Source: Micromonospora coxensis
GTDB lineage: Bacteria > Actinomycetota > Actinomycetes > Mycobacteriales > Micromonosporaceae
Direction of reading: 5' to 3'
DNA: 64,000 bases
NCBI RefSeq assembly: GCF_900090295.1
Contig: NZ_LT607753.1
Location: 6,014,001-6,078,000 of the forward strand
Position numbers and translations under genes: made by a program. Of the stretch, positions 7,470 through 15,906 are shown piece after piece. Each line of letters starts with the position of its first letter. The first letter of the stretch is position 1. A model generated the notes under the pieces. The model saw only the letters and a program-made list of their open reading frames with translations. It made no database searches and was not told the origin of the DNA.

Positions 7470-9236
7470 GTGACTGCTGCCGACGTCAGGGGCGCCGACC
7501 CGGGCGACGGACGGCTCTCCACGCCGAGCGACGTCCGGGTCCCGGCGCGGTCCGCCGAGGCCGTCGGGCGGCCCTCGTCGGCGCTGCCGCCGCTGGCCCC
7601 CGACCGGGGCCATCCGGAGCCCGACTGGTCCGAGGTGGTCGAGCACTTCCGCGAGGGTCTGATCGTCTGCGACCCCGACGGGGTGGTGTGCCACCTCAGC
7701 CCGGTCGCCGAGCGACTGCTGCCCGAGGTGGCCGAGGGCCGGTCGCTGACCGCCGCCGGGGTGCCCGCCCTGCGCTGCGGCGGGGTCGACGAGTTCGCCC
7801 ACCACGGCCGCCGGCTGCGCATCCGTGCGGTGCCGCTCTCCGGCAACCGCAGCTGCCACTACGTCGAGGACGTCACCGAGAGCGTCACCCGCGCCGACGC
7901 GCTGCTGGCCGAGCGGGCCCGCTCGGCCTTCCTCGCCGTGGTCGGCGAGAAGCTCGGCAACCCGCTGCATCCCGATCGCGCCGCCGCCGCGGTGGTCCGA
8001 CTCACCGTGCCCACGCTGGCCGAGGTCGCCGTGCTGGTGCTGGCCCCCCGCTCCGGGCGGGCCCGCTGGTGGCGGGCGAGCCGGGCCGACGACGAGGCGC
8101 CGACGGTGGACAGCGGGGTGCTCTCCACCACCGCGCTGCCCCCGGCGATCGCCGAGGGGCTCTCCGGCGTCGAGCCGCACGCCGTCGACTGGCTGGCCGA
8201 GCAGGCGGTGGACGCCGGCTGGCTGCCGGGGCTGACGGCCCGCGACGTCGTCGCCCGGGTGGTGCCGCTGCCCGGCCGGGAGACCCCGGCGGGCGTGCTG
8301 CTGGTCGCCCGCCGCTCCACCCGCTGGTACGACGAGGACGACGTCGAGCTGGTGCGGGCCTTCGCGGCCCGGGCCGGCGCGGCGCTGACCACGGCGGTGC
8401 TCTACCGGGACCAGGCCGAGGTCGCCGACACGCTCCAGGCGAGCCTGCTGCCGGTCGAGCCGGTCACCGTCGCGGGCGTGCAGTGGGGCACGGCGTACCG
8501 GCCGGCGCAGGCGAGCCTGCGCATCGGGGGTGACTTCTACGGCTCGCACCGGCTGCCCGACGGCGGCTCGGTGTTCTTCCTCGGCGACGTCTCCGGCAAG
8601 GGGGTCGAGGCGGCGGTCTTCACCGGCCAGCTGCGGCAGTGCCTGCAGGCGTTGCACCGGGTGGAGTCGCATCCCGCCCGGCTGCTCAAACTGCTCAACG
8701 ACGCGATGCTGGAGACCACCCAGGCGCACGGCCAGGGCCGGTTCGCCACCATGGTGCTCGGGGTGGTCCGGCCCCAGCGCGACGGCGCCCTCACCCTGAC
8801 CATGGCCGGCGGGGGCCACCTGCCGCCGCTGGTGCTGCGCGCCTCCGGCGAGGTGGAGGCGGTGCCGCTGAGCGGCATGCTGATCGGGGTGGTGCCCGAC
8901 CCGCGCATCGGCGAGGTGACCGTACGCCTGGAGCCCGGGGAGACCTGCCTGCTCTACAGCGACGGGGTGACCGAGGCGCGTGGCGGCCGGCGCGGCGACG
9001 AGCAGTTCGGGCACGAACGGCTGGTCAACGCGGTGACCGGCTGTCACCGGGTGCCGGCGCCGGCGCTCGCCGAGCGGGTCGAGCAGGTGACCTGCGACTG
9101 GCTGGCCCACGGCGACCACGACGACATCGCGGTGCTGGCGCTGCGGGCCACCGGCCCGGGTGGGCGTCCGCCGCGACACCTGCACGCCGTGCCGACGGCG
9201 GGTGGGCCTGCCGAGCAGAGGGAGACCCGACCGTGA
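7470..9236 (+). CDS. PAS-GAF-PP2C (SpoIIE/RsbU-type) serine phosphatase
   Basis: 588-aa sensor phosphatase. Residues 45-140 form a PAS-like domain (FREGLIVCDPDGVVCHLSP), about 150-310 a GAF-like domain, and 330-560 a PP2C/SpoIIE catalytic domain. Metal-binding motifs are intact: GGDFY, GDVSGKG, LLYSDGVTEAR and the terminal HDDIAVLAL. Such enzymes dephosphorylate STAS antagonists and so activate sigma factors; the adjacent STAS proteins are the obvious substrates. GTG 7470 is preferred (GAGGAG 13 bases upstream); GTG 7437 in frame is an alternative. The last codons overlap the start of the B12-binding gene (GTGA), so PAS/GAF sensing and cobalamin sensing are translationally coupled. Confidence 0.85.
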   Translation: MTAADVRGADPGDGRLSTPSDVRVPARSAEAVGRPSSALPPLAPDRGHPEPDWSEVVEHFREGLIVCDPDGVVCHLSPVAERLLPEVAEGRSLTAAGVPALRCGGVDEFAHHGRRLRIRAVPLSGNRSCHYVEDVTESVTRADALLAERARSAFLAVVGEKLGNPLHPDRAAAAVVRLTVPTLAEVAVLVLAPRSGRARWWRASRADDEAPTVDSGVLSTTALPPAIAEGLSGVEPHAVDWLAEQAVDAGWLPGLTARDVVARVVPLPGRETPAGVLLVARRSTRWYDEDDVELVRAFAARAGAALTTAVLYRDQAEVADTLQASLLPVEPVTVAGVQWGTAYRPAQASLRIGGDFYGSHRLPDGGSVFFLGDVSGKGVEAAVFTGQLRQCLQALHRVESHPARLLKLLNDAMLETTQAHGQGRFATMVLGVVRPQRDGALTLTMAGGGHLPPLVLRASGEVEAVPLSGMLIGVVPDPRIGEVTVRLEPGETCLLYSDGVTEARGGRRGDEQFGHERLVNAVTGCHRVPAPALAERVEQVTCDWLAHGDHDDIAVLALRATGPGGRPPRHLHAVPTAGGPAEQRETRP

Positions 9237-10282
9237 CCACCTCGACCACGCAGGCCGACCCGTCCCAGGCGTACGCGCAGTTCCTGGACGCGCTGGCGGA
9301 GGCCGACGAGTACGCCGCGATCGAGGTGGCCGGCCGGCTGCTCGACGCGCGGGTGCCGGCCGAGCGGGTGCTGCTCGACCTGGTCGCCCCGGCGCAGGCC
9401 GAGGTGGGGGAGCGGTGGGCCCGCAACGAGTGGAGCGTGGCGCAGGAGCACGCCGCCACCCACATCAGCGAGCGGGTGGTGGCGGCGGTGGTCGCGCAGG
9501 TCAACCCCCGTCCGACCCGTGGGCGGGTGGTGGTGGCGTGCATGGACGGGGAGTGGCACGCGCTGCCGCCCCGGCTGGTGGCGGAGGTGCTGCGGCTGCG
9601 CGGCTGGCAGGTGACCTTCCTGGGGGCGAGTGTGCCCGCCGCGCACCTGGTGTCGTACCTGCACCGGTACGACGCGCACGCGGTGGCGCTGGCCTGCGCG
9701 CTGCCGATGCGACTGCCGCACGCGCACCGCATGATCGAGGCGTGCCGCCGCTCCGACGTGCCGGTCGTGGTCGGTGGCCGCGGCTTCGGCGACGACGGCC
9801 GGTGGGCCCGCGCCCTGGGGGTGGCCTGGGCGCCGGACGCGCCGACCGCGGCCGACCTGGTGGCCGACGAGCGGGCGTTGCGCCGGGTCCGCCCGGCCGA
9901 GCTGCCCCACCTCGCCGACGACGAGTACGCCGGCCTGGTGCGCCGCCGCGGCGAGTTGATCGACTCGGCGCTGGCCGACCTGCGCGAGCGGGTGCCCGCG
10001 GTCGTGCACTACACCCCGGCCCAGCTCGACTCGACGGTCAGCGACCTGGGCTACATCGTGGACTTCCTCGCCGCCGCCCTGTACGTCGACGACGACTCTC
10101 TCTTCACCGACTTCGTCGACTGGCTCGCGCAGATCCTCTCCAGTCGCGGCGTGCCGGCCGGGGCGGTGGGGCTGACCCTGGGGCACTACCATCGGCTGCT
10201 GCGGGACTTCCCACGCGCCGGGCGGTTCCTGGCGCTCGGGGAGGCCCGGGTCGCCGCGCTGCGCGACACCGCCCGGGGCTGA
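9233..10282 (+). CDS. Cobalamin-binding protein with CarH-type photoreceptor signatures
   Basis: 349-aa soluble protein. Residues 10-92 are a helical cap domain containing W62, then nine residues, then E72-H73: the Wx9EH motif known from the adenosylcobalamin photoreceptor CarH. Residues 97-205 are a Rossmann B12-binding domain with the lower-ligand signature GEWHAL (E107, H109); the usual following glycine is proline. Residues 210-349 are a helical tail I cannot assign. The MerR-type DNA-binding domain of CarH is absent, so output must be protein-protein or allosteric. The GTG start overlaps the stop of the PP2C gene by four bases, and a STAS gene and a receiver gene follow. B12 binding is well supported; light sensing is inferred from the motifs. 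Confidence 0.8.
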   Translation: MTTSTTQADPSQAYAQFLDALAEADEYAAIEVAGRLLDARVPAERVLLDLVAPAQAEVGERWARNEWSVAQEHAATHISERVVAAVVAQVNPRPTRGRVVVACMDGEWHALPPRLVAEVLRLRGWQVTFLGASVPAAHLVSYLHRYDAHAVALACALPMRLPHAHRMIEACRRSDVPVVVGGRGFGDDGRWARALGVAWAPDAPTAADLVADERALRRVRPAELPHLADDEYAGLVRRRGELIDSALADLRERVPAVVHYTPAQLDSTVSDLGYIVDFLAAALYVDDDSLFTDFVDWLAQILSSRGVPAGAVGLTLGHYHRLLRDFPRAGRFLALGEARVAALRDTARG

Positions 10283-10315
10283 CCCGGCGGTACCGTGGTG
10301 GAATGGTCCGCTGCG

Positions 10316-10321
10316 TATACT
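10316..10321 (+). promoter_or_regulatory. -10 hexamer TATACT upstream of the third STAS gene
   Basis: TATACT is a near-ideal housekeeping -10 in the 86-bp gap before the TTG start at 10369. Transcription would begin near 10328. No convincing -35 is seen 17 bases upstream. Confidence 0.45.
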
Positions 10322-10368
10322 TGCTCTACTGCAAGGGTTCGCCTGCGGTGTGAGCGAGAGGGACGACA

Positions 10369-10716
10369 TTGACCTTCGCGGTCACCCACAGCCCGCGCGA
10401 CGGTGGCGGGGTCTGCCTGCGGCTCGTCGGTGAGCTGGACGTGAGCACGGCGGGCGAGCTGAACGAGGCGATCGACCGGCTGGCCGCCGAGGGTGAACGT
10501 CACCTGCTGCTCGACCTCACCGACCTGACCTTCTGCGACTCCACCGGCATCGCGGCGTTCGTCCGTGGCGACAATCGCGCGTCCGCCGACGGCGGGTGGT
10601 TGCGGGTGATCGGCGCGACCGGCCGGGTGGACCGGGTGCTCCAGGTCACCGGCCTGGCGGACGTGCTGCGATACGGACCGGACACGGTGGACCCCGCGTC
10701 GCGATCCGGCCGGTGA
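10369..10716 (+). CDS. STAS-domain anti-sigma factor antagonist
   Basis: 115-aa STAS protein of the RsbV class. LLLDLTDLTFCDSTGIAAFV contains the phospho-acceptor DSTG at about residues 59-62. The TTG start is preceded by GAGAGGGA at a good distance. It follows the B12-binding gene by 86 bases with its own -10 box, and is followed by a receiver-domain gene. Together with the two STAS genes at 6472-7255 it gives three intact antagonists around one phosphatase. Confidence 0.85.
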   Translation: MTFAVTHSPRDGGGVCLRLVGELDVSTAGELNEAIDRLAAEGERHLLLDLTDLTFCDSTGIAAFVRGDNRASADGGWLRVIGATGRVDRVLQVTGLADVLRYGPDTVDPASRSGR

Positions 10717-10721
10717 TCGGT

Positions 10722-10727
10722 TAGATT
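10722..10727 (+). promoter_or_regulatory. -10 hexamer TAGATT upstream of the receiver gene
   Basis: TAGATT in the short gap after the STAS stop codon matches TANNNT; the transcript would start about 55 bases before ATG 10790. Low certainty because no -35 is seen. Confidence 0.35.
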
Positions 10728-10789
10728 CCCGCGAGCGGGTGACCGAGACCGTTGTCCCCCGTCCGCCGACACGAGACAGGTACATCCCC

Positions 10790-11236
10790 ATGGGCCCAGG
10801 TGCCGCGAATCCCGTCCGTATCCTCGTCGTCGACGACGACCCGGGGGACGTCCTGATGATCGAGGAAGCCCTGGCGGACTCCGAGATCGACAAGGTCATC
10901 GACGTGGTCAACGACGGCCAGGAGGCGATGGAGTTCCTGCGTCGGGAGGGTCGGCACACCGAGGCCCGGCGGCCGGACGTGATCCTGCTGGACCTGAACA
11001 TGCCCCGGATGGACGGGCGGCAGGTGCTCGGCGAGGTCAAGCAGGACGCGGATCTGCGGACCATCCCGATCGTGGTGCTCACCACCTCCAACGCGGACAA
11101 CGACATCGTCGGCAGCTACACGCTGCAGGCCAACGCGTACGTGACGAAGCCGATCGACCTGGACGACTTCAACGACGTGGTGCGCCGCATCGACGAGTTC
11201 TTCGGCCGCGTGGTCGTGCTGCCCAAGCGCTCCTGA
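10790..11236 (+). CDS. Stand-alone CheY/Rcp1-type response regulator receiver
   Basis: 148-aa single receiver domain without an output domain. The acidic pocket is VVDDDPGD, the phospho-acceptor is in ILLDLNMPRMDG, the conserved threonine is in VVLTTSN and the lysine in YVTKPIDLDDF. The DPGD...IEEAL and NDGQEAMEFLR style is that of Rcp1-like regulators that partner phytochrome-type kinases, but no kinase gene is adjacent. ATG 10790 follows GAGACAGG; a GTG at 10739 would add 17 residues. Its position after the PP2C, B12 and STAS genes suggests it feeds the same switch. Confidence 0.85.
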   Translation: MGPGAANPVRILVVDDDPGDVLMIEEALADSEIDKVIDVVNDGQEAMEFLRREGRHTEARRPDVILLDLNMPRMDGRQVLGEVKQDADLRTIPIVVLTTSNADNDIVGSYTLQANAYVTKPIDLDDFNDVVRRIDEFFGRVVVLPKRS

Positions 11237-11357
11237 ACGACCGCGCCCCGGCGCGCCCTCAGTTGCTGAACATTTTTCCCGAACCCCTCCGGTGGCTGCC
11301 GGCAGCCGCCAGGATCGAACTGGGGAAAGACGTACCAGCTTCCTGGGGGGCGACAGT

Positions 11358-11906
11358 ATGAGGTTCTCCGTCGTTGAGACCGGCTACGACCAGCGGCAGG
11401 TGGATTCCTGCCTGGATGAGCTCGGGATCCGGTTGACCCGCCTGGCGGCGCGCGCCGAGGTGGCCGCCGGCGCGGGCCGGGAGTGGGACCAGATCCGGCA
11501 GGAGGCGGCGCTGCTGCGCGGGCTGGTCGACCGCCAGGGCGTGCCCACCGACGGCGGCGCGGTGGCGGCGCGCCGGGACGCGTCGGCCGTCGAGCGGGAG
11601 GCCGCCGAGATCCTGGCGCAGGCCCGCAGCGAGCTGGACGCGGCGCGCGAGGAGGCCCGGCAGGTCCGGGAACGGGTGTACGCCGAGGCGATGCAGGCCC
11701 GGCGTGAGTTCGAGGCGGCCCTGCACGAGCGGCGTCGCCGGGAGGCCCAGGTGGACCGGATCCTCGCCGGGCTGCCCGGCGAGGCGGTGCCGGCGGACAC
11801 GCCCACCGCTGCGGCGTCCACGGGCGGGGTGCCGGCGACCCGGGTCGCCACCGGCACCACGGAGGTGTCGGTCGAGCGGCCGGAGCCCGGCACCCGGGTG
11901 GCCTGA
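11358..11906 (+). CDS. DivIVA-like coiled-coil protein
   Basis: 182-aa protein. The N-terminus (FSVVETGYDQRQVDSCLDEL) resembles the DivIVA/Wag31 lipid-binding motif in which a YDxxQVD segment precedes a coiled coil. Residues about 25-50 and 75-140 are Ala/Arg/Glu-rich heptad-like helices, and the tail from 150 is a Pro/Ala/Thr spacer. DivIVA proteins mark curved membrane and organise polar growth or septation. The main DivIVA normally sits in the cell-division cluster, so this is probably an accessory paralogue. GGGGGG precedes ATG 11358. It converges on the lytic-protein gene with only two bases between stops. Confidence 0.65.
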   Translation: MRFSVVETGYDQRQVDSCLDELGIRLTRLAARAEVAAGAGREWDQIRQEAALLRGLVDRQGVPTDGGAVAARRDASAVEREAAEILAQARSELDAAREEARQVRERVYAEAMQARREFEAALHERRRREAQVDRILAGLPGEAVPADTPTAAASTGGVPATRVATGTTEVSVERPEPGTRVA

Positions 11907-11908
11907 GG

Positions 11909-12754
11909 TCAGGTCAGCGCCGCCACCACCGTGCCGGCCCGCTGCTCGTGCTTGGCGTACGCGTCGGGGAAGGCGGAGATCTGCACCGCCTGGGCCGCGG
12001 CGGTGACGCTCATGTCCTGCCACCCGGGCACCTCGAGCAGCGCCGTGTAGAACGCCCGGGCGGCGTACGCCGGGCGCATCAGCTGGGCCACCGTGCCCCA
12101 GCCGCTGCTGGGGCGCTGCTGGAACAGCCCGACGGAGTCGTGGTCGGAGCCGCTGCCCTGGTGCGGGTGGTCGAACGACTCGGGCAGCACGTCGCTGGCC
12201 AGGTTGTGCAGGTTGCTCTCCTGCATGGCGGTGGCGATCGCGACGACCAGTCCGCGCCGGGGCACACCCATCCCGACGCCCACGTCGACGATCACCTTGG
12301 CGTTGTCCATCTGCGCCTGGGTCAGGCCGGCGACGGGGCGGGGCCGTGCCGGTCGGGCCGGCTTCGGCTTCGGCTTCGGCTTGCGGGTGGCGGCCGGACT
12401 GGGCGTGGCGGCGGGGACCGGGGTGACCGGGACGGCGAGCGGGGACGCGCCACGGTCCAGGGAGCGGGAGGCCCGCTCGTCGGCCGCGGCGCGTTCGGCC
12501 AGCACCTCCCGCAGCGGCGGGGTCTGCTCGCTCTGCTGCGTCCCGGCGAACGCCGCCAGGCCGAGGCAGCAGGTCACCCCGCCGGCGAGGACGACCCGGG
12601 CGGGTGTGGACGCCAGCAGTGCGCGGGCGCCGCGCCGGGGCGGCTCCGGGGCCCGGTGGCGGCCGATCCTCCGTTCGCCCGAGGGGGCACCGGCTGGACG
12701 GGCAGCCCGGTGGGCCGCGGTCGACTGCTGCTCAGGGGAGTGATCGGCAGGCAC
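11909..12754 (-). CDS. Membrane-anchored or secreted lysozyme-fold cell-wall protein
   Basis: 281 aa. An N-terminal cytoplasmic stretch of about 50 residues, rich in Arg/Pro, precedes one hydrophobic segment (residues 53-70, VVLAGGVTCCLGLAAFAG), then a Pro/Ala/Lys linker with a KPKPKPK run near 125-131. The C-terminal 140 residues resemble the lytic-transglycosylase-like domain common in actinobacteria, with AIATAMQESNLHNL (putative catalytic Glu) and DSVGLFQQRPSSGWGT. It probably acts on peptidoglycan outside the cell. The GTG start lies 6 bases after a TAGCCT -10 box. No cysteine protease or M23 domain is present. Confidence 0.65.
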   Translation of the reverse strand: MPADHSPEQQSTAAHRAARPAGAPSGERRIGRHRAPEPPRRGARALLASTPARVVLAGGVTCCLGLAAFAGTQQSEQTPPLREVLAERAAADERASRSLDRGASPLAVPVTPVPAATPSPAATRKPKPKPKPARPARPRPVAGLTQAQMDNAKVIVDVGVGMGVPRRGLVVAIATAMQESNLHNLASDVLPESFDHPHQGSGSDHDSVGLFQQRPSSGWGTVAQLMRPAYAARAFYTALLEVPGWQDMSVTAAAQAVQISAFPDAYAKHEQRAGTVVAALT

Positions 12755-13057
12755 CCGCCGAGGCTAGAGAGCCGCACGGCCCGTGCCATCGGGGTGATTA
12801 GTGGCATGCGCCACAATTGGCCATGATCGGCAGGGGCAATTGGTCCGTCACGCTGACGAACTGCATGAGCCTGGCAAATCCTTCTTGTCTGCCATGTCGT
12901 CCCTGCCCGGATCAATCCGGCGGGTGCCGACCGGCACGGCACCGGGCCGGCGCCTCCTCCGTTCGGCCGACGGGCAGGAGCCGTGCCACCGACCCCCGAG
13001 CCGGTCGGGTGGCGGAGTCTCCGACGGCCGTCGACGGCCGTCGGTACGATGCGGACG
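12755..13057. promoter_or_regulatory. Divergent promoter region
   Basis: This 303-bp gap holds two outward promoters. TAGCCT (12766-12761, minus strand) serves the lytic-protein gene and TACGAT (13045-13050) the EEP gene; both are 6-7 bases from their start codons. A small dyad, GTGGC-ATGC-GCCAC (12801-12814), lies about 35 bases upstream of the minus-strand -10 and could be an operator. I found no gene or recognisable riboswitch in the rest. Confidence 0.4.
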
Positions 13058-14005
13058 GTGACCAGTGTCATGATCGACGAGCCGGCCGCAGCCGCCCCGG
13101 CCCGCGCCGCCGACCGGCGCGGACTCCTCGTCGTCCTGCTCGCGGTGCTGCTGGCGGCGGTGCTCGCCGGGCACCGCGCGGTGCCGAACGTGCACGGCTT
13201 CGGCAGCCTGCTCGACAGCGTCGCTCCGCTGCTGGGCCTCGCGGTGCCGGCGCTGGCCCTCGCCGCGCTGCTGCGCCGGTCCCGGCGGGCGCTGCTCGCG
13301 GTGGCCCTTCCGGCCGTGGTGTGGGCGCTCGCGCACGGCGGCGCGTGGTTGCCGCCGTCCGCCGGGTCCGGGCCGACCGGGATCCGGGTGGCCAGCCAGA
13401 ACCTGCGGGCCGGCAACCCCGATCCGGCCGCGACCGTGGCCCCGCTGGCCCGCTCCGGCGCCGACCTGCTCGCGTTGCAGGAGGTCGACGACGGCGACCG
13501 CCTCGCCGCACTGCGCGAGCGCTACCCGCACCGGGCGGAGGTCTCCACGGTGGCCCTCTGGAGCCGGTACCCGATCGCCGACGCGACCGGGGTCGACACC
13601 GGGCTGGGCTGGACCCGGGGGCTGCGCGCGGTCGTCGCCACGCCGGACGGGGAACTGGTGGTCTACGTGGTCCACCTCGGATCGGCGCGGGCCGGCGACA
13701 CCGCGACCCGGGACGAGACGGTTCGGGCGCTGGCCCGCGCGGTCCGCGCCGAGCGCGCCCCGCGCCTGCTGGTGCTCGGCGACCTCAACACGGCCAGCAC
13801 CGACCGGGTCTTCCGCCCGCTGACCCGGCTGCTGGACGACGCCCACGCCCAGGCGGGGCAGGGCTTCGGCTTCACCTGGCCGGCGGCGGTGCCGATGACC
13901 CGCCCCGACCACGTGCTCTACCGGGGGCTCACCCCGACCGCCGCCGGAGTGGCCCGTACCCCGGGCACCGACCACCGTGCGGTGACCGCCGGATTCCGCT
14001 GGTGA
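13058..14005 (+). CDS. Endonuclease/exonuclease/phosphatase (EEP) family membrane protein
   Basis: 315 aa. Three hydrophobic segments fill residues 18-40, 52-72 and 78-100; the rest is an EEP catalytic domain that would face outward. Motifs: IRVASQNLRAGN (metal-binding Asn), LLALQEVDDGD (metal-binding Glu), LVLGDLNTAS (GDxN), and a final TDHRAV carrying the catalytic histidine. The family includes nucleases, phosphodiesterases and lipid phosphatases; substrate is unknown. GTG 13058 is chosen because TACGAT ends 7 bases before it, typical of leaderless transcripts; ATG 13049 overlaps that box. Confidence 0.75.
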   Translation: MTSVMIDEPAAAAPARAADRRGLLVVLLAVLLAAVLAGHRAVPNVHGFGSLLDSVAPLLGLAVPALALAALLRRSRRALLAVALPAVVWALAHGGAWLPPSAGSGPTGIRVASQNLRAGNPDPAATVAPLARSGADLLALQEVDDGDRLAALRERYPHRAEVSTVALWSRYPIADATGVDTGLGWTRGLRAVVATPDGELVVYVVHLGSARAGDTATRDETVRALARAVRAERAPRLLVLGDLNTASTDRVFRPLTRLLDDAHAQAGQGFGFTWPAAVPMTRPDHVLYRGLTPTAAGVARTPGTDHRAVTAGFRW

Positions 14006-14008
14006 CGC

Positions 14009-14434
14009 TCAGCGGCGCGCGCCGTCGGCGGGCGTGACGGTCAACCGGTGCCGGGTGGCGTCGCCGCTGGAGAAGGGCCAGATGCGGTCGGCGTACTCGA
14101 CCAGGTCGGCCAGCTGCTCGCGGCTCAGCCCGGCCGACGAGATCGACGCGTGCACGTCCGCCCGGTAGCGGCCGTCGTCGTCGCGGCCCAGCCTCGCCTC
14201 GGCGGTGACCTGGACGGTGTGCGCCTCGTCGGTGATCTCCCCGGCCGCCTCCACCGCCGCGTGGTGCAGGCAGGAGGCGAACGCCGCGGCCAGCAGTTGT
14301 TCGGGCGTCAGGCCCGTGCAGTGCGGCGCGAGCGGCGACGCCAGCGCGCTGGACAGGCCACCGTCGTCGGTGCGTACATGACCACCCGAGGCGGTGGCCG
14401 TGGCCTCGTGCAGCCAGGAACTCGGATCCGGCAT
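14009..14434 (-). CDS. OsmC/Ohr family protein lacking the second cysteine
   Basis: 141-aa OsmC-fold protein. The first conserved cysteine is present in FASCLHHAA (about residue 53). The usual second motif (V-C-P-Y-S) reads IWPFSSGDATRH, with Trp in place of cysteine, so classic two-cysteine thiol peroxidase chemistry is not expected. Family members otherwise reduce organic hydroperoxides with lipoyl or thiol donors. ATG 14434 has GGGAGGA at good distance; a GTG at 14455 is possible. It converges with the EEP gene with three bases between stops. Confidence 0.75.
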   Translation of the reverse strand: MPDPSSWLHEATATASGGHVRTDDGGLSSALASPLAPHCTGLTPEQLLAAAFASCLHHAAVEAAGEITDEAHTVQVTAEARLGRDDDGRYRADVHASISSAGLSREQLADLVEYADRIWPFSSGDATRHRLTVTPADGARR

Positions 14435-14524
14435 CACGTTCCTCCCGTCACTCACCGGCCGGGGTTCCCGGCCTCGATCGGGTGAAACGCGGTGCGGGGC
14501 ACCGCCGCCGCGCCGGTCGTGGTG

Positions 14525-15475
<951 letters not shown>

Positions 15476-15672
15476 CGACCCGCTCCTGTCTGCTTCGTGC
15501 CGTACCGCCCGAGTGCGCCGTGGCGCTCCGGAGCCGGTACCCATGGCCGGAGCTGGGCAAACCCGGACCGGTCGGGTCGGCGGAGCGGGCTCGCGGGCCG
15601 TCGCCGGTGCGGTAGCTTGCCAGCCAGAGCGCCCGGCGGACCGGCCGGGACGGGGGTACGGGAGGGGGCGGC

Positions 15673-15906
15673 ATGGACGAGGTGCCCGTGCGCTTCGTCG
15701 GCGGGCCGGCCCACGGCCTGCGGCGCGAACTGCCCGCCGATCCCGACGGCGCGCCGCCCGATCGGTGGGTCATGCGGCATCCCGGCGGCGACCCGTCGCC
15801 GGCCGGCGGCGGAGCGGACCACCTCTACGCCCGGGAGCGGCGCGACGGCGCCGGGGTGTGGACGATGCGGTTCGTGCACACCTACCCGGTCGGTGCCGGG
15901 GAGTAG
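15673..15906 (+). CDS. Conserved hypothetical small protein
   Basis: 77-aa protein beginning MDEVPVRFVGGPAHGLRREL. ATG 15673 follows GGAGGGGG closely. The N-terminal FVGGPAHGL and the YARERRDGAGVWTMRFVH strand pattern are seen in small actinobacterial hypothetical proteins of unknown role. No membrane segment. Its 3' end overlaps the convergent alpha/beta hydrolase gene by 25 bases, so the two transcripts are antisense at their ends. Confidence 0.55.
   Translation: MDEVPVRFVGGPAHGLRRELPADPDGAPPDRWVMRHPGGDPSPAGGGADHLYARERRDGAGVWTMRFVHTYPVGAGE

Noticed and set aside
12755..13057. A c-di-AMP (ydaO) riboswitch upstream of the cell-wall lytic gene, as known in other actinobacteria
   Set aside because: I could not match the conserved ydaO core, and the promoter geometry points to a leaderless mRNA with no 5' leader.
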